A stretch of DNA of 64,000 nt. Origin: Calvatia gigantea. Taxonomy: Eukaryota; Basidiomycota; Agaricomycetes; Agaricales; Lycoperdaceae. Location of the stretch: NCBI GenBank assembly GCA_025093985.1, contig JACAAK010000005.1, positions 372,001 to 436,000 on the forward strand, written 5' to 3'. Positions 9,872 to 22,071 of this stretch are shown here, in pieces. The first letter of the stretch is position 1; each line of letters opens with the position of its first letter. Both the position numbers and the translations under genes were made by a program. The notes beneath the pieces were generated by a model. The model searched no databases and was not told where the DNA came from. It worked only from the letters and a program-made list of their open reading frames with translations.

Positions 9872-11494
9872 TTGGTTTTACTCAATGACCAACCGATCCC
9901 AAGTACAATGTCTCCGAGTCAAACATCCATGGACCTTCACGAAACGCAACTCCTTGCTCGCTCGGGCACGCTGAAGTGGGGGGTCTTGCAATATATCACA
10001 CGCAAAACATATGTCTGGGCCCTAGCGAGCATCTTGATCATGCTCTTGGGCATCGGGTTAACGCATGCGGTTATCCTTCCCAAGATCCACACTTGTCCCC
10101 TCTCAGCAATCTGCCCGGGAACCTACGACCCAATCATAGGCAACGCCTTCCAGCTGCTCCAGGCGTTCATGTCCTACTGGCTAAAAGCGGGCGTGATGAT
10201 CTCCTCAACTGGGATACTTAAACTTAGCGCCTTTCAGGCATGGTTCATCCTCATGCATCAAGGAAACACAATCAAGAACCTTGACATACAGTAACTCTCG
10301 GGGCGATCAGAGGAAGCTTGAATGATGCGTGCTTCCTTTTGTTCAGGAAGAGAAACCATATGCTTTCCGTTTGTGTTTTCACGCTTCTGGGAATCGGGAC
10401 GGCGATTTCGTTGGTGACCGGTTTGTCGATCGTGAAGGAACCCACTACGCTTGAGCTTACGTTTTCATTCAATCCGATGACAGCAACGCCGGATTCAGCA
10501 AATGTGAGAGGGCGCGGCAACAATGCTGGGCATTTGGAAGCGATTTCGAAAGTTATTTCGTGGGGGTTAAACGGGAATAGGGACCACGATGGAGCACTGA
10601 GAGGTTGGTTGGTTGCAACAGACACGAGGAGTGTCGTGGCGAGCAAGGCCCTTCCTGGAGGGCCGAAAATTACGGGATGGATCGGTGGGATAATTACACC
10701 CACAACGACGAGTTTTATCAGATCTGGGTTAACGGAACGGAGTACATCGCTCCAGCGCTGTCGTTATATATTGCGCCAACGAGAATTTCTGCGGCCGCCA
10801 TACAATATTTGTGGATCAGTAACATGACGGGGCTGATTCCAAATGCGACCACGACCTCAGATGGGGTACTTCATTTCGCCTTATGCATGCATTGGGTAGC
10901 GATGGAGCCAAAAGAACCAAGGAAAGAGGGAGTGGAGTCTCCGACGCCGCAACGTCCTCTAACTGTGGGATGCTCAAGCAACGATACGGGCACGTGTGTT
11001 GCTGACTCTGTGAGCATGTCCATTCCGACTTGGTGGGGTGGTCCTGGGCAGGCGTTCATGCATATAAGGTGTAGGGGCGGAGTACTTGGTCCACTGACAT
11101 CAAGCAATGACGCGGAGATGTATTGCGTGCTCGCTCAGGAATTGTGGAAGGAGACCGTAATTAGCATGTTGGACGGCATCATGCAGACTTCGCCGAGAAG
11201 TGACGAGAGTGTCCAGGATCTTCATGCCGTGGTGGAAGGAATGAGCAGGACCAGGTGGTGGTTGAATGCGACTATTCCGGCGCTGACCTTATTGGTGTAT
11301 TTGGCGGGGCCAGCGTACACTTGGAATCTCAGTCAAGGAGACCAAGTGTTCAGGAGCTGAATTTGGTGGAGGTCGTTAAGGCTGCACAGACAGATCATAT
11401 CCATGATTTGGTCTTGACGGGCGAACTGAAGAAGGTCCCCATACGGTATCGCAGTCCCGTTGGGTTTATAGATAACCGCCGGCGCCCTCTATGA
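9872..11494 (+). CDS. Membrane glycoprotein of unknown function (3 exons; frame problem near the 3' end)
   Basis: Exons 9872-10290, 10347-10503 and 10581 onward join in frame with GT-AG introns of 56 and 77 nt. The N-terminal region has a hydrophobic helix (WALASILIMLLGIGLTHAVI). A long region follows with several N-glycosylation sequons (NGT, NMT, NAT, NDT) and cysteines. Near the end is a second helix (ATIPALTLLVYLAGPAYTW). The frame with this helix stops at 11360. A different frame carries a convincing cytosolic tail (ELNLVEVVKAAQTDHIHDLV, then IRYRSPVGF) to 11494. Joining both needs a one-base deletion correction near 11335. Alternatively a 59-nt intron at 11255-11313, with a GCTGAC branch-like site, joins the tail but removes the helix. 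A methionine at 9908 is an alternative start. No family recognised. Confidence 0.65.
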
Positions 11495-11831
11495 TACCGG
11501 CGATGCAGATAGACACTCAGATTCCTTTAGGTGTTTCGATGTCAGTGGTAGTGTAGAGGCGTAGTGGTGTGTTAAATATAATTGGCTCCATTTCATCCTG
11601 GATGTCACTTTCAACTCACATGATGATGGGGATGCTGATGTGTTGAGCCAACAAACATGGGAATAATTCATGGCGTTACTGAGGGCCGTAGAAGCAGTAA
11701 CAACGAGGTCAGGTAATTGGTTCATCGGCCAGATGGGAGCGAATATTTCATAAATACCACGCCGTCCACGAAACTTTCGTGTATGAGTACATCATGTTCA
11801 CAAGGGCGCCTCCTGCATCAAGTGCTAACAG
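11495..11831. other. Convergent intergenic spacer
   Basis: The 337 bp between the ends of two convergent genes hold only short frames without features; presumably 3' untranslated sequence of both. Confidence 0.4.
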
Positions 11832-12885
11832 CTACAGCTTGACCAACTGCTGAAAAGAGTTAAATTACGTGAAGTAGTGAGGCGATTGGAACACACCGAG
11901 TTTACAGATAGGGGTTTGCGAGCGTAAATAGTGTAGTTCCGGCCAAAGGTGTTCGGGGTTTCGTCACAAATACGTTCGAAGTCATCTACGATAGCATCAT
12001 ACTCCTCCTCCGACTCTGCAAATCCTAAGCCCCCTTTGCTCAAGATAGGGGTCTTCAGAGCCCTAAAGAAACCGATCATACCATCGCGAGCGTACTCCCC
12101 ATCTGGACCTGCCCATTTATCAATTGGGAATTTACCTTCCACAGAGCGAACGTCGGTAAACCCAACGTCTCGTAGCCACTGCGGTAACAATGTGGCCGTC
12201 TGAATAACGTGGCCGGTTGCGCCATATGCAACTTCGGCCGTTCTGGTGGCTTTGTGGTCGGGGTGGGAGGGACAGTCAATTCCCGGACCGGCTTCACATA
12301 ATTCGACCCAGCCGCCTGGTTTCGTGACACGGAAGATTTCACTGACGGCTACTGGCCATTGTTTTGAGGTCAAAGCGCTCATGAGAAGGCGCTGGTGGAC
12401 CAATTGGAACGAATTCGTCCATTCCTCGGGGAAATTTGTTGCGGATGCCTTGAAAAGCTTGAGGTTATGTGGAGGTTTGACAGGAAAGAGACGAGTCTCG
12501 ACATCGGAAGCGTAGAGCTCGACGTCTGTTGGGACGATGGCGGCGAGGTCTAAAATCCAGCTACCTAGGAGATGCTTTAACATTTTGGCCTCCGATATGG
12601 AGCCTCAGAACGCACAAGACCCTGCGCCAGAGTCGAGGACCTTATCACCTGGTGAGAGTTACGGGGGACAGAATGAGTTTGCCGTTGAAACCATGAGTAA
12701 TACTCTTGTGCTGGGTGTCAAACCTGACCGGAAAAAATTCAAAACATTGCCGCGGTGTTACAAGATAACCAGACTCACCTAATGCGCTCTGACTCGTCCG
12801 TTGGGAGGAGATATACTGACCCAGGGGATGAGGTATAAACCCTCCTTATGTGTTCAGTAGGTGGCTGGCTTGGGTTCAACCTCAT
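11832..12885 (-). CDS. LaeA/UMTA-like SAM-dependent methyltransferase (4 exons, one frame break)
   Basis: Minus-strand exons 12885-12779, 12723-12616, 12564-11906 and 11849-11832 give a class I methyltransferase of about 296 aa. Landmarks in order are FDTQHKSITHGFNGKL, the SAM-binding motif I VLDSGAG-S-x-SW, DVELYASDVETRLFP (acidic end of strand 2), FQLVHQRLL, and IFRVTKPGGWVELCEAGPG. Introns are 55, 51 and 56 nt, all GT-AG. Skipping intron 3 gives the compact ending KPLSQLVKL. Exon 2 carries a frame break near 12652: the SPVTL segment and the GDKVLDSG segment are offset by one base (one extra or two missing). The total exon length of 892 nt is one more than a multiple of three. Substrate is unknown; relatives include regulators of secondary metabolism and many uncharacterised agaric paralogues. 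Confidence 0.75.
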
Positions 12886-13467
12886 GAGACACTGGTGTAG
12901 GGCAAGACGTTGGTCGGGGTAGGGAGTTTATTGGCCAGCTCTAGTAATAATGGATATCCCAATTTATAGTCGGCCAGTCATGAGGTAAGGGGTTTGGAGC
13001 TAAGGTATCCCAGTGAGGGTGGGAAGAAAGAATTACATTGATATTGATTCAAGAGAAGAGAATAAAACAAGTTGACAAGTTCCCAATTTGACCTAGTCTT
13101 GAACTCAAACTTGGCCAATGCCCAGCGTTCATGCTAGTCGTCGTGTTTGCTTGGCTTTGAGTGCATGGTTGAGTCTTTGGGCTCAAGTTTCGGTGAGCGT
13201 TGGCTTAGGTAAACTATTTGTCCGGGAGGCTTCCAGTAAATAAATGACCTCAAGCGCTGGGATAACTAATCCAGAAGTGGCCAACTTGGATAGCGCAGCT
13301 TGACTTCGTGAAGATGCCGTTCTGCCTGGAGCATATTCTTGTGTGAGAAACGTGTGTCATCTCGTGTGTGGTCAATGCGAGACACAGAACTAACCAATAC
13401 AGCCAGGTCTGACGACGTTTGAGCCGATCATTTGTCCTAGTCTCAACCCGTACATCGACCTTCGTAA
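12886..13467. promoter_or_regulatory. Divergent promoter region between methyltransferase and RhoGEF genes
   Basis: Two genes point away from each other across 582 bp. Nothing coding is supported here, so the segment should hold both promoters. I see no convincing TATA box close to either start. Confidence 0.4.
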
Positions 13468-16400
13468 ATGACGATGGCTGCGCCGGCTGACTCAGGTATG
13501 GTGTATCAATCCTTGCGGTGCGAGACCGAGTCTGAAACGCAACAAGACCAACTCTCGAGCGTGAGCTTTCCGGTCTCCGAGTCATCCGCCCGAACCCCTC
13601 TCCGACCTGCACCCCTCAGCCGGCCGTTTCGACGAATATCTTTACCGTCATTACCACACAAGCCTCACCGAGACTCTGTTGTGAGCGTTTCTTCCTTTGA
13701 TTCGCTACCCGAAAACGAAGAGTCTCAACCTGGGATGGTCATTCCAACCACCTACCCGACAAACACTCGGCTCATGAGACCCCTCCCCGCAAGCCCCATT
13801 AGGAGCAGGCCCATGTCCGTTGAGTCGCCAAGAAGGCGAAGGGGACAGCGCAATAGCGGTCATAAACCTGCCGACGATTCCAAGGCGTTGCTACGGAAAC
13901 AAGTTGTTGACGAATTCTATGCAACAGAGAAGACCTATGTCGAAGGACTTGAGCTCATCTACTCGGTGAGTGAGACCCCTATTTGTTGGCTAGCCCCCTC
14001 ACGCGAATATAGAATTTCCTTGCACCAATCGTTGCTTCCCTCGAATCGTCGAAACCGCTTTTGGATCGGACTTCTCTTACCACTGTATTTTCTAATTTTG
14101 TTGATATATGGAATCTTCATCGCTCTTTCTTCTCTGCACTCACGGACCACCTCGGACAAGACCCTACATCCATCCCCCCTCCATTATCGCCACTGTTACT
14201 TTCACACTTCCCATACCTGTCCCTTTATAATCCATTCATCACATCTTTTCCTTCAATGATCTCCACTTTGACAGACATGATCACACCTTCATCTACGCAC
14301 CGTCCTAACGGGCGTTACAACCAGGCATTTGCGAACTTCGTCGCCACACAAGAACGTGATCCCCGTTGTGGAAGATTGAAGTTGCGGGATTGGCTATTAA
14401 CGATCGTTCAGCGATGTCCGCGGTATTTGCTCCTTCTCAAAGACCTTATCAAGTATACAGACGAACAAAGTCCTGAACACGCCAGACTCAATTCCGTACT
14501 CGCTTTGGTGATGAAAAGTAGGCTTCCACGATTGCTCAGTTTGCCCTGACTCTAATGACTCTGCAGTTACGTCCACACTAGATACCTCGCTTCAAAATCA
14601 TGCCCAAATTCTCTCCCTCCTTGCACTTCAACGCTCCACCACTGGTCTTCCCCTCCAACTCATTGAACCTGGTCGCACACTCCTAAAGCGTGGTTCTCTA
14701 CTTCAAATCGAGCGCAGTTCCACGCCGCGCGAGCGTGAATTTCTACTTTTTTCCGATTGTTTGATCTGGCTCGCCAGTGAAGAGCTTGAACGCACATGGA
14801 ATCTTGGCTGGAGCACGAGCTCAAAAAATGATCCCGGTAGCTCTAATCCCAAAACGCCCACAAGGCCCCGGTTGGTTCGCCATAAGAACAAGAGTGATGC
14901 GGAACTCAACAAGTTAGGTTCTGGCGGCACACCTTCGACGACTCCTCAAAGATATTCGGTTGCTGTTCCATCTCCAACGAAGAAAAACACTCGCCCATCG
15001 CCACCCGTACCCAGGAGGCTCGCGAGTACTGGTGATGAAAAATGGATCTTTAAGGGCAAGGCGTCATTGGTTGATATTGAAGTCATCATCGTGCCTCCGC
15101 GGGAGGTAGGGGATGAACGGAGGTTTGAGGTTTTGAGTCCCGAAGGTAGCTTCGCGCTTTATGCCGGTGTGTTTTGGGCACATTGTTTAAACCCTCTGCC
15201 CATCTGATTCTTATATTTGGTAGGCTCCGAAGAGGATAGAGAAGACTGGGTTTCCGAGATTAGGCAAGCTAAAGCTCAACTACTCGCCTCCCTCAACATG
15301 ATCAACCCCAACTCTACCCTCACCTCATCGGCATCAACAAACCACGTTCGGCGCTCATTACAAGCTCTACCATTCCCACCAACCGACGAGCGTATCGCCA
15401 CAATTCGTGCGGTACGAAGCACGAAGGATGACATGGAACTCAGCAGGCACGAAATCAACGAGGAAAGCCACAAGGGCAGGAATAAAGAAAGAACCAAGCT
15501 AATTGAGAGGCGGCGAAAGGTGGAACATTGGGTTCCCGCGATATGGATACCTGATGATAAAACGGATTCCTGCATGCGTTGCGGGAGGCCATTCAACTGG
15601 AGAAGGAGAAGACATCATTGTAGGTTGTGTGGAAGATGCGTCTGTGCATCTTGCTCTGGGAGGGTCCGTGTTCTCCATCGTTTACTGTTATTTCCTTACT
15701 GACACTATTTGAAAGACCTTTTTTATAGCCGACACTAACCCCAAAGAAACTTCATCCAAACCCGCCCGCGCCTGCGACGCTTGCTACGAAACTGTATTTC
15801 CAGTGGTAGAATCACCCACGGAAGCTGGACCTTCCAGGAGCCCCACTTCCTCCTTTACGGGCACCAGCCAACCCGGCAACGATACGATCACATCGCTATC
15901 GAAGCTACCCTTGTGGGTGTCTATGCCCGCTTTACCCACCGAAGGGCCACAAGCACAAGCGTTAATGGTTGACCCTGATCTCTCGCTGGATCTGGATTCC
16001 CCACAGGATTTTGGTTTAGCAGGATCAGAAGAGCGGGAGGTCGAAGGCGGAAGAAACGGGCGGATCCGACTCAAATCCTTCTCCCGACCAAAGAGCTATC
16101 ACCAGATTCTCGAGGATTTCCAACAGGAGGGCCAAGGTTACCCGCATGGCTCTCCTCCCACCGCCCTTATGGACTCCACGATTGAGGAAAGCTCGGAGTC
16201 AAATGGAGAAGCAGATGACACATGGTTCGCTTCACCATCTTCCATGGACCAGTTCTCACATCCGCCGAGTGCGTCACCCAGGAGGCGGAAGGAGGACACT
16301 GCGAGGCGCTCGAAGAGGTTCTCAGTGCCCGCCATCGCACTTCATACGACAAATGTTACTGCTAGGATTGCTAACGTGACGAGTGGCTCAAGTGGGTCTG

Positions 16401-16618
16401 GAAACATCAGTAGAAGCGTTGAAGCAAGCGGTAATCCTGACAACGGAGATGCGAGCAGGAAACGGGGAAATGAGACTGGTGTTGTAGGGAGGTTGAGACG
16501 GCTTTCACTAGTTACAGGTGGGCGGAACCAACGGACTGGGAATGGGGGAGGTGGTTTAGTGGATGATGGTGTTGCGGCTCGCAAGTTGGCAGAGACACTG
16601 GCGAAAACAGGGAAATAG
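13468..16618 (+). CDS. RhoGEF (DH-PH) protein with FYVE zinc finger, 981 aa
   Basis: Five exons (13468-13965, 14013-14517, 14567-15166, 15224-15663, 15716-16618) join in frame to 982 codons including the stop. After a disordered N-terminus rich in Ser, Pro and Arg, a DH domain starts near residue 146 (VVDEFYATEKTYVEGLELIYS) and ends near 350, with the conserved QRCPRYLLLLKDLIKYT helix. A PH domain follows (LLKRGSLLQIE ... REFLLFSDCLIWL ... DREDWVSEIRQAK), split by about 90 low-complexity residues. A FYVE finger lies near residues 645-690 with WIPD and RRRRHHCRLCG. The C-terminus is disordered. DH-PH modules exchange nucleotide on Rho-family GTPases, and FYVE fingers bind PI3P, so a role in endosomal or polarity signalling is likely. 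The layout resembles FGD-type exchange factors. Confidence 0.9.
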
Positions 16619-16829
16619 AAAGATTTTCATGCTGCTCCTGCCTTTTTCTGGCTGGATTGTGAACTCGAACCCTATCCTTTGTCGTCTCCATGTAGTTCAC
16701 CTGTATCCTGTCTGTCTCTCATCTGTATAACATGACACCGTAGATATCATTTGCCCCCCTCGCTTGGCGTGGCGGTAAGGGTCAGCCGAACCCAGTACTT
16801 CGCAGAATCTAACTAGTGTAGAGATGCAA

Positions 16830-18768
16830 CTAGTGCTTCCAGCTGGTGGACATTAGTGAGGTTATGCACGAAATCGGATATAATCACCACGTACATTTTT
16901 ACAACCTTGTCTTTTCCTCCACTTACGATCTTATCAGCGACAAAATCCACACAATAAACCTCGTCTGTATGACCTGGGAGGTCGACCTTGATTTTATATG
17001 TCTTCAAATCCCAGATCTAGCACCACATTTAGTACACAACCTAAAGGAGTATCGGGAGACGACTCGCCTTCAACGTGCTATCCTTACTTGCGCTGATCAA
17101 CATCCGACTATCGGCGCTCCACGCTAATCGATACACAGCACCAACATGACCACGCAACGTAGCGACAAATTTGCCAGTACGTCCTTCCCACAGCCGGACA
17201 CTACTATCCCACGAAGCGCTCGCGACCCATCGACCGTCCGGTGAAAACGCGACATGGCAGACCTGTCTTTGGTGACCTGTCAATCGAGTAATCGGCTTCG
17301 TTGGGCTTGTCGGAGGTGCTACCGTGGAAGAGGAGGGGAAAGGCGACCAAAGGAATAGGGTGTGGTCGTCAGAACCAGAAATGAGAAGTTCAGGGGTTGT
17401 CTTGAGGATGTTGTCGTATCGTGCTTTGGCGAGTTTTTGAGCTATAGTGCAAAATGCTCAGTATGACATTTATTTGAAGGAGTGAAAAAGCTCACACTCT
17501 TCATCGGACGAGGGTTGTTTGTTGGTGTGGTCGAAAGGGCCTGTGCGGAGGACGAAGTCGGTATTGAGGGCGAGGGTGGTCACCCAGTGAGCGTGATCTT
17601 TGAGCGTGTGCAGAGGTCGACCCTATGAAAGGTGAGAAGTGGTCCGTCAGAGTATTGGTGCACTGACCTTTTCTGCATCCCAGATACGTACAGTACGGTC
17701 ACTACTCGCAGTATACAAGACTCCACATGTACCCGCAGCGCCACCCCATTTCACAACATTAACACTGGCAGCATGTCCTCCCAGTGTGTAATCCACTCTC
17801 CTCGTTGCAAGCGACCAAACACGAACGGTGCCATCCTTGGAAGATGATGCAAGACGGGGTGCCGGGGAATTTCTGACGCATTAAGAGTAAATTCTATTGT
17901 TCAGTAAACCAGCAAAAAAAAAGGTACATGTGAATAGGCTCCCAAGCAAGCGACGTTATCCACTTAGAGTGTCCTCTTAGGGCATCACCTATCGGCTTCC
18001 CGGTTTTTGGGTCCCACAGTCGAACGTGTCCATCATGACCTCCACTCGCAAGTTTTCTCTCCATCGGTTCGAACTCAACACAGAGAACCCAACCTTTATG
18101 GCCAGAAAGGGTATGTGATGGTGTTTCTGTATTGAGATCCCAGAGTCGTACATTTGTATCTCCTGAACCAGTTGCCAGAGTTCTACCGGTTGGCGAGAAG
18201 GAAGCGCAGAGAATTGGCGAGGAGTGACCTGGAAATCGGTCAGGATAATTCGGTTGAGTCAAACAGTTCCCAAAGATTCTGTAAATACCTGAAAGTGTGG
18301 ATGAACATCTTGTCGCGGGACGGACACGGAAGACACTCTGAGGAGAACAATGCACAACGATAATGTCTTCCGGCGTGAATTGACCAGAAGGATGGTTCAA
18401 TACATCTTCTTCTATGGATTTGGCAACAACAATCCGAGCAGGAAAGTTTTGGCCATTCTTTGTGTCTTCAGGGAGTGTCACATGAAAAGAGAAAGGTACC
18501 GGATCTTCTTCCTGGGTATTATGCTTAGAGAAATAAATTTGATGTCCCCGATCCCACACACCTCAGGTGATAATTTGTTCACAAGGAGTTCCAAGGCTTC
18601 CCTGGTCACATTCGCAGGAATATTCACAGCTGGAGCCAGCGCCTTGCCGTCATTTTCGGAGACAAACTGAACCACGATATTGGGAGTAGGCGTTGGTTCC
18701 TCCTTCGGTGGTTCTGGAACACCATGGTATAGTTTCTGACGTTTTGGAGGAGGAAGTAAGGCCGCCAT
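16830..18768 (-). CDS. RSA4: Ribosome assembly protein 4 (Rsa4/Notchless), 523 aa
   Basis: Eight minus-strand exons (18768-18562, 18511-18289, 18228-17928, 17872-17668, 17622-17496, 17441-17068, 17016-16895, 16842-16830) sum to 524 codons with the stop. The N-terminal Notchless/UBL domain is clear (NIVVQFVSENDGKALAPAVN, then VTLPEDT and SIEEDVLNHPS). Eight WD40 blades follow, each ending in a WD-like dipeptide (NVRLWD, HVRLWD, TVRVWS, TVRIWD, TLFLWS, SVRLWE, TLKIWD, VVKIWK). Rsa4 sits on pre-60S ribosomes, and its UBL domain is the substrate of the Rea1/Midasin ATPase. One intron (17067-17017) begins GC rather than GT, and the last exon is only 13 nt but gives the expected KIWKH ending. Frames are intact throughout. 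Confidence 0.95.
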
Positions 18769-21700
18769 ACTCGACCGCTTGGAAAACAGAATGAAAATAA
18801 AATAAAAACTAATTGATGCAAACGTAATGTTTTGATCTGAAGGATCAACCAAACATATAACTACCCCGATTTGGACACATCAAGGTTAACGTTCACCGAC
18901 ATCACATTGGACCTCGTCGGACTCTGCCTCAGGTGCCTCCAACCCGTGGCTCGGCACCTACATCCATAGTCCCATGATACATACTTAAAGAGTTGTGTGA
19001 GAATAAATTTGACCCCCTTATCTACTCCTCCCCGGCTTGGCCAGGTCCAGACGGTGCCAAGTTCGACGTCTAACATCCATGGACTCAAACCCCAGGAAAA
19101 AATTGTTCACGGATGTCAAGCGGTGAATGGTTGTGTTTAAGATGGTGCGAGTGGTGCTTTTTCCCTCGACCAGAGCAGCGTTAACGTAACTATATGGATC
19201 TGGAAGTTCTATGGCGGCGCTGGCCTGGGAAAATAGCATACAATAATTCAAGTAGAACGCCGGGTAACCCGATACCCTGCATCAATGCGTAGGTACCCAA
19301 GCCTATCCATCATGTGGGACATGAAGAGAAAGTAACCTCATAAGCTCGGACCTTTTGCGGCATGTGGCGCCTGCTAAAGCGCAGACCAGCCCTGGAAGGA
19401 ACAAACCAAGCGCCCTTTTACACTCCAAGCTGAGGGTTTGGCTGGGTTTGATGGTATATTTATTCCCAGAGGGTCATGAGGCAGGATCGTAAAGAGGGAG
19501 ACTTTGAAAACAAGAAACCAAAGTGAGAGGCCCTCCCCCACACGCACCCAGAGACGCCGACAAGTGAGAAAATCCTCGCAATAGAAACAAAGAATGGTGA
19601 CTTCTTTACTTACAGAGGAGGGATAGCCTGGGAAGTGCTTGGTAGTTCGAACTGCGGTCTCAGCTTGGCAATGATTACCACTCCGGACCATTTGCCATGG
19701 AGGTCCACAAATTCCATTCTGGATCCTTTCATTTATTGCAGAAATCTGACCTTAGGCTCCCACGATAGCTAAAATGCAAACACGATGGAAAACATCAGGA
19801 CATCCTTACGCGGCGCAGACAAAAAATACGTTAAAGGATTAATCACCAAGAACAAGGTTGAGTTCATTCGCCGAATATTGATCAGTCGATAATGTACGGC
19901 CCCACGCATTGAAATTCAACGACGCCTGAAGCTTTGAAGCCTGAAATTCCGACCCAGGACATAGGAGTCCTCGAGGCTTCACACACTCCGCCACGGAAAA
20001 GTGTTACGGCAAACTGGTATTTAACAGTGCGTCACAACTTACGTTCAAGCACTCAAAAATAGAAAATGGCCGTCCTCGGCCTTCATTGAGTTACCGTGAC
20101 GTTCCCACCGGCACGTTCTTGTGTGTCTGCAATACCTGGCTTACCTCTTCTCATGCCAAAATGTCACGGTGACTACTTCTCCAAGACGGCTTTACAACAA
20201 CACATCCATATCTGTTGTTGCCGCCCTGCTCTGACATCTATGAACTGGAATCATGAACACTCTCTCACAATCACTTCCACAAGTCTTCTAACTCCGTGAT
20301 CACCACGTCACGAAACTGCTGGTTAACTTCGGCCCACGTCGCCACCCACCCACGAATCCTTATCCTATGGTAAACGGCGTAGAGCTACTGTGGCATGACT
20401 AAGTCATTTAAATAGACGTTGGTGAAACATATTCACCAGAGGTTCTAGTTTGGTGGTCTCCACAGGCCCGGATATCCGATGATAGAAAAGAGTTAATAAA
20501 AAAATAACAGAATGAAACTTGACTATCCATTGTCAACGGAGGTAACTTAAACTTATCTCACGCCAGAACAGAGGAAACATTCCGAACGATGTAATGCTGC
20601 GTACCCTCTCTCACCTGACTATCAACACCTCCACTGAGTCCACTCACACGAAATGGGCCCAGAGAAAGTTGTTTTGGACACTTCCCAGGCGCCTATCTCC
20701 AAGGTGAAGCAAGTACAAGACATTGTTGTATAAATCAATGGTATGACATCCTGGAAGAGCGTGACAGAATGGATCCTCGACAAGAGAACCTTCCCTTCTT
20801 TCTAAATGGGTTTCAGGCTGTCAACCCATACGACATGCGAATTGTCCGTCACACACTCTATTTGTCACGACCAAATTCAGAATTGTGGTTAGTTGAGTAG
20901 TTGTCCGCCTTCCTTTCTTGTACCGCCGTTTCCCTCGGGAGGACATCCAGCTTTTGGACTATTCTTGTATGACTTCTCTCAAGGACTCGACTTCCCACGT
21001 CTGCCCCTCTCAGTGATCGTGTTCAACATTCCGACTGATTGCAACTCTGGCGCCTGACTAGCCTGACTACTGACTTCGTTTTTCGTTCAATGACTCAGAA
21101 TGTGAGGAGTTATCCTCGAGAACTACGTCGGAACTGCGCCCCAGCAACACATCAAACGGAATATGAGGGTTCCCACCTGAAGGCTCCAAGGTTCTAGCAA
21201 GTGGCAACATCTTATGCTCACCCTGGGCTGAGAACGGACGGTTGTTGGTCTTGGCTATGACATGACCCACTCTCAATCACCCAAGTGGGATCGTCTTGCT
21301 TCTCTAAAGAATACCCGCCTGCAAAATGTTACAGATTCTTCCGATGACAGTGCGTCTCCTCGATGAATTGATAGTTTCCAGCCCCCTTTCGACAATGCCC
21401 CTCCAGAACAATGAAAGTCTGGCGTGAGGGGTCGGCCCGGGCCCCTGTCTTAACCCAGACCCTCCGCAGCTGAACATGATCATTATTGCTGTTTCATTCA
21501 CCCGGGTTTATGAAACCCTTTACAGTCCTGGAGAATGATTCCCGCCAGCTCAGATTTTCCAGAATTACAGGTGCAACAGGCGCTGGGGTTCCTCGATTCC
21601 CCACCAAAAATCAGTGTACCTTCCTACATCCATATCTTATGTTAATTACTAGGAGAACCACGAGGTGTGACTAGGGTGCGCTAAACCTTGGACGATCTAG

Positions 21701-22071
21701 CATGGGGCCCCAACTCCCACGCCACGGGCCACGGCAACCCCGTTTTCAAACGTTATTGATGCAGAGTCGTTCATTCCAACACTCCCCCTAAAGTCCCCCA
21801 TTCCCCTCTCACACTAAGGAATCGGCAGCCCAGTGGATAAAAATGGAACAAGTAACGCAGGTGCATGGGAGAGTACCACAAAAGTGTCCAGAGTAGGTTT
21901 GGGACCATCGCCTTCCTGTCGATACCATCGATGCGTATCCACTGGTTAACCTCGGAAACTTGGATCAATATGGATAGATGTCGAAGCGAGCTTTGCACGA
22001 TCTTCCACCTTCAGGCGTTGCTATCGTGTGTGTGTGTGAAGACCCTACATGAGGCCCTCCAATGACACGTT
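18769..22071. other. Gene-poor stretch, no supported gene
   Basis: This begins with the RSA4 promoter and continues with short frames only. A 77-codon minus-strand frame at 19018-19251 has protein-like composition (PDPYSYVNAALVEGKSTTR) but no partner exons or known domain. I find no rRNA or convincing tRNA. Confidence 0.4.
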
